Assembly: GCA_032718475.1 (NCBI GenBank) | Contig: JAUCBJ010000588.1 | Location: 1 to 24,606, forward strand | From: Nemertoderma westbladi | Taxonomy: Eukaryota; Xenacoelomorpha; Nemertodermatida; Nemertodermatidae | Length of the DNA: 24,606 nucleotides | Direction of reading: 5' to 3' | In this document: in pieces, positions 19,242 through 24,606 of the stretch | Layout of the letters: the number at the start of each line of letters is the position of its first letter | Numbering within the stretch: position 1 is the stretch's first letter | Position numbers and translations under genes: made by a program | Notes under the pieces: generated by a model | Told to the model about the DNA's origin: nothing | What the model saw: the letters and a program-made list of their open reading frames with translations, nothing else | Database searches by the model: none

Positions 19242-19600
19242 TTCAAATGGTTGGAGAGCCTTGATTAACTGAGTGGGACATTGTGGATTATAAAACTGTA
19301 GTCAGTGCCGGATAATGGCTATGCTCCAGTACTATAGTATGCTCCAGTAAGTGTGTCTGGACAACATTTTCATTACCAGGTCTGTAAACAACCGTATAAC
19401 AAAATGAAGAAAGCTGTAAGCGCCAAAGTACAATTTTGTCATTTTTAATCTTTCAGCTTCTTTATTATCGAACATGAATGAAACTGAGCGTTTGTGATGG
19501 GATCCTTGAGTTGGCAGTCTGGATCCCGACCGGTGTGTTGTTTGGATTATACGTGTCGCCGCGTCTGTAGGCTGCTGAAAGGCTGGTATCTGAATCTAGA
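19242..19600 (-). pseudogene. Ty3/gypsy-type relic: RNase H end and start of integrase region
   Basis: The minus strand reads RSVSFMFDNKEAERLK, then after a frameshift NDKIVLWRLQLSSFCYT and VYRPGNENVV (~19370-19510). These are the final blocks of the reverse transcriptase-RNase H part of gypsy-type pol. Closer to the minisatellite, PTQLIKALQPFE (~19245-19285) resembles the stretch just before the integrase core. The zinc-binding region between them is mostly missing. Upstream (19510-19600) the frames are broken. Order and orientation agree with the integrase fragment at 16700-17280, so both are parts of one decayed element. Confidence 0.65.
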
Positions 19601-19907
19601 AGGCCAAAGGCCGTTTGAATAACTGAGTTTTAGTGGCAGTTGTTCGTAATGTCAGAATATAATAATAGCACAATCAGAATATAATAGCACGGTAATGACG
19701 ACGGTTAAAAACCGTTCCGGTCCCACAACTCTACACATACCAACTGAACTATAAGCAATAAATGCAATGGTTATATTATCAACACATATTGAATATTCCT
19801 ACCTACTGCTTTACGTGGCCTGACCAATGGATGCACTCCAATCAGGTGGTATCCTGTCCCATCATTGGCTAACCTATTAATCTCTCCCTGCTGCCATTAT
19901 CCCTTTA
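19601..19907. other. short non-coding segment with three CCAAT boxes
   Basis: No gene was found. GACCAATGG (19822-19830), CTCCAATCA (19836-19844) and, on the minus strand, AGCCAATGA (19862-19870) lie within about 50 bp. Two of the three fit the NF-Y consensus RRCCAATSR. The satellite begins 40 bp further on. Whether this is a promoter, for example of an LTR, is unknown. Confidence 0.45.
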
Positions 19908-22900
19908 TAGAAATACTATGTCATAAGTATTAGGTAGAAATACTATATCATAAGTATTAGGTAGAAATACTATATCATAAGTATTAGGTAGAAATACTAT
20001 GCCATAGTATTAGGTAGAAATACTATGTCATAAGTATTAGGTAGAAATACTATATCATAAGTATTAGGTAGAAATACTATATCATAAGTATTAGGTAGAA
20101 ATACTATATCATAAGTATTAGGTAGAAATACTATGCCATAGTATTAGGTAGAAATACTATGTCATAAGTATTAGGTAGAAATACTATATCATAGTATTAG
20201 GTAGAAATACTATGTCATAAGTATTAGGTAGAAATACTATATCATAAGTATTAGGTAGAAATACTATATCATAAGTATTAGGTAGAAATACTATGCCATA
20301 GTATTAGGTAGAAATACTATGCCATAGTATTAGGTAGAAATACTATATCATAAGTATTAGGTAGAAATACTATATCATAGTATTAGGTAGAAATACTATG
20401 CCATAGTATTAGGTAGAAATACTATGTCATAAGTATTAGGTAGAAATACTATATCATAAGTATTAGGTAGAAATACTATGTCATAGTATTAGGTAGAAAT
20501 ACTATATCATAGTATTAGGTAGAAATACTATATCATAAGTATTAGGTAGAAATACTATATCATAGTATTAGGTAGAAATACTATATCATAGTATTAGGTA
20601 GAAATACTATATCATAGTATTAGGTAGAAATACTATGTCATAGTATTAGGTAGAAATACTATGCCATAGTATTAGGTAGAAATACTATGTCATAAGTATT
20701 AGGTAGAAATACTATATCATAAGTATTAGGTAGAAATACTATGTCATAGTATTAGGTAGAAATACTATATCATAGTATTAGGTAGAAATACTATATCATA
20801 AGTATTAGGTAGAAATACTATATCATAGTATTAGGTAGAAATACTATATCATAAGTATTAGGTAGAAATACTATATCATAAGTATTAGGTAGAAATACTA
20901 TGTCATAGTATTAGGTAGAAATACTATGCCATAGTATTAGGTAGAAATACTATATCATAAGTATTAGGTAGAAATACTATATCATAAGTATTAGGTAGAA
21001 ATACTATGCCATAGTATTAGGTAGAAATACTATGTCATAAGTATTAGGTAGAAATACTATATCATAAGTATTAGGTAGAAATACTATGTCATAGTATTAG
21101 GTAGAAATACTATGCCATAGTATTAGGTAGAAATACTATATCATAAGTATTAGGTAGAAATACTATATCATAAGTATTAGGTAGAAATACTATGCCATAG
21201 TATTAGGTAGAAATACTATGTCATAAGTATTAGGTAGAAATACTATATCATAAGTATTAGGTAGAAATACTATGTCATAGTATTAGGTAGAAATACTATG
21301 TCATAAGTATTAGGTAGAAATACTATATCATAAGTATTAGGTAGAAATACTATATCATAGTATTAGGTAGAAATACTATATCATAGTATTAGGTAGAAAT
21401 ACTATATCATAAGTATTAGGTAGAAATACTATATCATAAGTATTAGGTAGAAATACTATGTCATAGTATTAGGTAGAAATACTATGTCATAAGTATTAGG
21501 TAGAAATACTATATCATAAGTATTAGGTAGAAATACTATATCATAAGTATTAGGTAGAAATACTATATCATAGTATTAGGTAGAAATACTATATCATAAG
21601 TATTAGGTAGAAATACTATATCATAAGTATTAGGTAGAAATACTATGTCATAGTATTAGGTAGAAATACTATGTCATAAGTATTAGGTAGAAATACTATA
21701 TCATAAGTATTAGGTAGAAATACTATATCATAGTATTAGGTAGAAATACTATGTCATAAGTATTAGGTAGAAATACTATATCATAAGTATTAGGTAGAAA
21801 TACTATATCATAGTATTAGGTAGAAATACTATATCATAAGTATTAGGTAGAAATACTATATCATAAGTATTAGGTAGAAATACTATGCCATAGTATTAGG
21901 TAGAAATACTATGTCATAAGTATTAGGTAGAAATACTATATCATAAGTATTAGGTAGAAATACTATATCATAGTATTAGGTAGAAATACTATATCATAAG
22001 TATTAGGTAGAAATACTATATCATAAGTATTAGGTAGAAATACTATGTCATAGTATTAGGTAGAAATACTATATCATAAGTATTAGGTAGAAATACTATA
22101 TCATAGTATTAGGTAGAAATACTATGTCATAAGTATTAGGTAGAAATACTATATCATAAGTATTAGGTAGAAATACTATATCATAAGTATTAGGTAGAAA
22201 TACTATGTCATAGTATTAGGTAGAAATACTATATCATAAGTATTAGGTAGAAATACTATATCATAGTATTAGGTAGAAATACTATATCATAAGTATTAGG
22301 TAGAAATACTATATCATAAGTATTAGGTAGAAATACTATGTCATAGTATTAGGTAGAAATACTATGTCATAAGTATTAGGTAGAAATACTATATCATAGT
22401 ATTAGGTAGAAATACTATATCATAAGTATTAGGTAGAAATACTATATCATAAGTATTAGGTAGAAATACTATATCATAGTATTAGGTAGAAATACTATGT
22501 CATAAGTATTAGGTAGAAATACTATATCATAAGTATTAGGTAGAAATACTATATCATAAGTATTAGGTAGAAATACTATGTCATAGTATTAGGTAGAAAT
22601 ACTATGTCATAAGTATTAGGTAGAAATACTATATCATAAGTATTAGGTAGAAATACTATATCATAAGTATTAGGTAGAAATACTATATCATAAGTATTAG
22701 GTAGAAATACTATGTCATAGTATTAGGTAGAAATACTATGTCATAAGTATTAGGTAGAAATACTATATCATAGTATTAGGTAGAAATACTATATCATAAG
22801 TATTAGGTAGAAATACTATATCATAAGTATTAGGTAGAAATACTATATCATAAGTATTAGGTAGAAATACTATGTCATAGTATTAGGTAGAAATACTATG

Positions 22901-24606
22901 TCATAAGTATTAGGTAGAAATACTATATCATAGTATTAGGTAGAAATACTATATCATAAGTATTAGGTAGAAATACTATATCATAAGTATTAGGTAGAAA
23001 TACTATATCATAGTATTAGGTAGAAATACTATGTCATAAGTATTAGGTAGAAATACTATATCATAGTATTAGGTAGAAATACTATATCATAAGTATTAGG
23101 TAGAAATACTATATCATAAGTATTAGGTAGAAATACTATATCATAGTATTAGGTAGAAATACTATATCATAAGTATTAGGTAGAAATACTATATCATAGT
23201 ATTAGGTAGAAATACTATATCATAAGTATTAGGTAGAAATACTATATCATAAGTATTAGGTAGAAATACTATATCATAGTATTAGGTAGAAATACTATAT
23301 CATAAGTATTAGGTAGAAATACTATATCATAAGTATTAGGTAGAAATACTATATCATAAGTATTAGGTAGAAATACTATATCATAGTATTAGGTAGAAAT
23401 ACTATATCATAAGTATTAGGTAGAAATACTATATCATAGTATTAGGTAGAAATACTATATCATAGTATTAGGTAGAAATACTATATCATAAGTATTAGGT
23501 AGAAATACTATATCATAAGTATTAGGTAGAAATACTATATCATAAGTATTAGGTAGAAATACTATATCATAAGTATTAGGTAGAAATACTATATCATAAG
23601 TATTAGGTAGAAATACTATATCATAAGTATTAGGTAGAAATACTATATCATAAGTATTAGGTAGAAATACTATATCATAAGTATTAGGTAGAAATACTAT
23701 ATCATAAGTATTAGGTAGAAATACTATATCATAGTATTAGGTAGAAATACTATATCATAAGTATTAGGTAGAAATACTATATCATAAGTATTAGGTAGAA
23801 ATACTATATCATAAGTATTAGGTAGAAATACTATATCATAAGTATTAGGTAGAAATACTATATCATAAGTATTAGGTAGAAATACTATATCATAGTATTA
23901 GGTAGAAATACTATATCATAAGTATTAGGTAGAAATACTATATCATAAGTATTAGGTAGAAATACTATATCATAAGTATTAGGTAGAAATACTATATCAT
24001 AGTATTAGGTAGAAATACTATATCATAAGTATTAGGTAGAAATACTATATCATAAGTATTAGGTAGAAATACTATATCATAAGTATTAGGTAGAAATACT
24101 ATATCATAAGTATTAGGTAGAAATACTATATCATAAGTATTAGGTAGAAATACTATGTCATAGTATTAGGTAGAAATACTATATCATAAGTATTAGGTAG
24201 AAATACTATATCATAGTATTAGGTAGAAATACTATATCATAAGTATTAGGTAGAAATACTATATCATAAGTATTAGGTAGAAATACTATATCATAAGTAT
24301 TAGGTAGAAATACTATGTCATAGTATTAGGTAGAAATACTATATCATAAGTATTAGGTAGAAATACTATATCATAGTATTAGGTAGAAATACTATATCAT
24401 AAGTATTAGGTAGAAATACTATATCATAGTATTAGGTAGAAATACTATATCATAAGTATTAGGTAGAAATACTATATCATAAGTATTAGGTAGAAATACT
24501 ATATCATAAGTATTAGGTAGAAATACTATATCATAAGTATTAGGTAGAAATACTATATCATAAGTATTAGGTAGAAATACTATATCATAGTATTAGGTAG
24601 AAATAC
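19908..24606. repeat. satellite array, 26/27-bp unit, about 177 copies, reaching the window edge
   Basis: Every unit is TAGAAATACTAT, then ATC, GTC or GCC, then ATAAG (27 bp) or ATAG (26 bp), then TATTAGG. The 26-bp form contains a perfect 8-bp inverted repeat, AATACTAT / ATAGTATT, around a 3-nt loop. The extra A of the 27-bp form puts a bulge in it. Lengths often follow 27-27-26, an 80-bp higher-order unit (clear at ~21480-22060). GCC units occur only before ~21890, and ATC units dominate after ~22900. There is no coding capacity. The right end of the array is outside the window. Confidence 0.98.

Noticed and set aside
17228-19272. Three long repetitive 'proteins' of 538-678 residues
   Set aside because: They are the three registers of one 35-bp repeat that has no stop codon in any frame; no other coding signal is present.
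19908-24606. Possible CRISPR array
   Set aside because: The units are contiguous, with no unique spacers, only 26-27 bp including the apparent dyad, and the surroundings are animal-type DNA.

Overview
The window reads as repeat-dense DNA from an animal, most likely an invertebrate. The evidence is several families of non-LTR retrotransposon remnants (RTE-type and CR1/L2/jockey-type), a Ty3/gypsy-type relic, small DNA transposons with 3-4 bp target duplications, AT-rich spacers, and two long tandem arrays. There is no bacterial gene organisation, no rRNA or tRNA gene, and no intact host gene that I can support. The only long intact protein-coding frame is a reverse transcriptase (12104-13888, minus). 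The species cannot be fixed from sequence alone.

Layout. 1-1860: non-coding, with a GC/CpG-richer head, a good splice-donor match and three long C homopolymers. 1949-2230: a small frameshifted coding relic. 3291-3700: a tail of a reverse-transcriptase gene (minus). 4187-5348: a cysteine-rich, frameshifted ORF of transposon type. 5668-6139: a near-perfect fold-back element with ~195 bp arms. 6757-7285: a 5'-truncated RTE copy. 7356-7551: a MITE with TAA duplications. 7640-7711: a possible hAT end. 7760-8597: a plus-strand endonuclease/linker relic.

8601-14640 is one 5'-truncated CR1/L2-like element on the minus strand (element A), split by two later insertions. The first is a 1555-bp TTAA-flanked, piggyBac-like non-autonomous element (10001-11555). 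The second is an RTE-type retrotransposon (12055-13856). At both sites, mentally removing the insert restores A's reading frame, so the nesting is well supported. A may itself sit inside a plus-strand element whose halves are 7760-8597 and 14640-15927; this is less certain.

16072-16400 is another plus-strand endonuclease fragment. 16420-19600 is a minus-strand Ty3/gypsy-type relic (possible LTR and polypurine tract, integrase C-terminal part, RNase H part). A 35-bp minisatellite of about 56 copies (17276-19241) occupies the place of its integrase core. 19908-24606 is a satellite of about 177 copies of a 26/27-bp unit, each unit a potential hairpin, running off the window edge.

The genes do not form a pathway. 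The window is a record of successive insertions, internal deletions that removed catalytic cores, and tandem-repeat expansion. The observations I rate highest are the frame-proven nested insertions, the piggyBac-like element built from five palindrome-centred ~163-bp repeats, and the two arrays with directional variant gradients.
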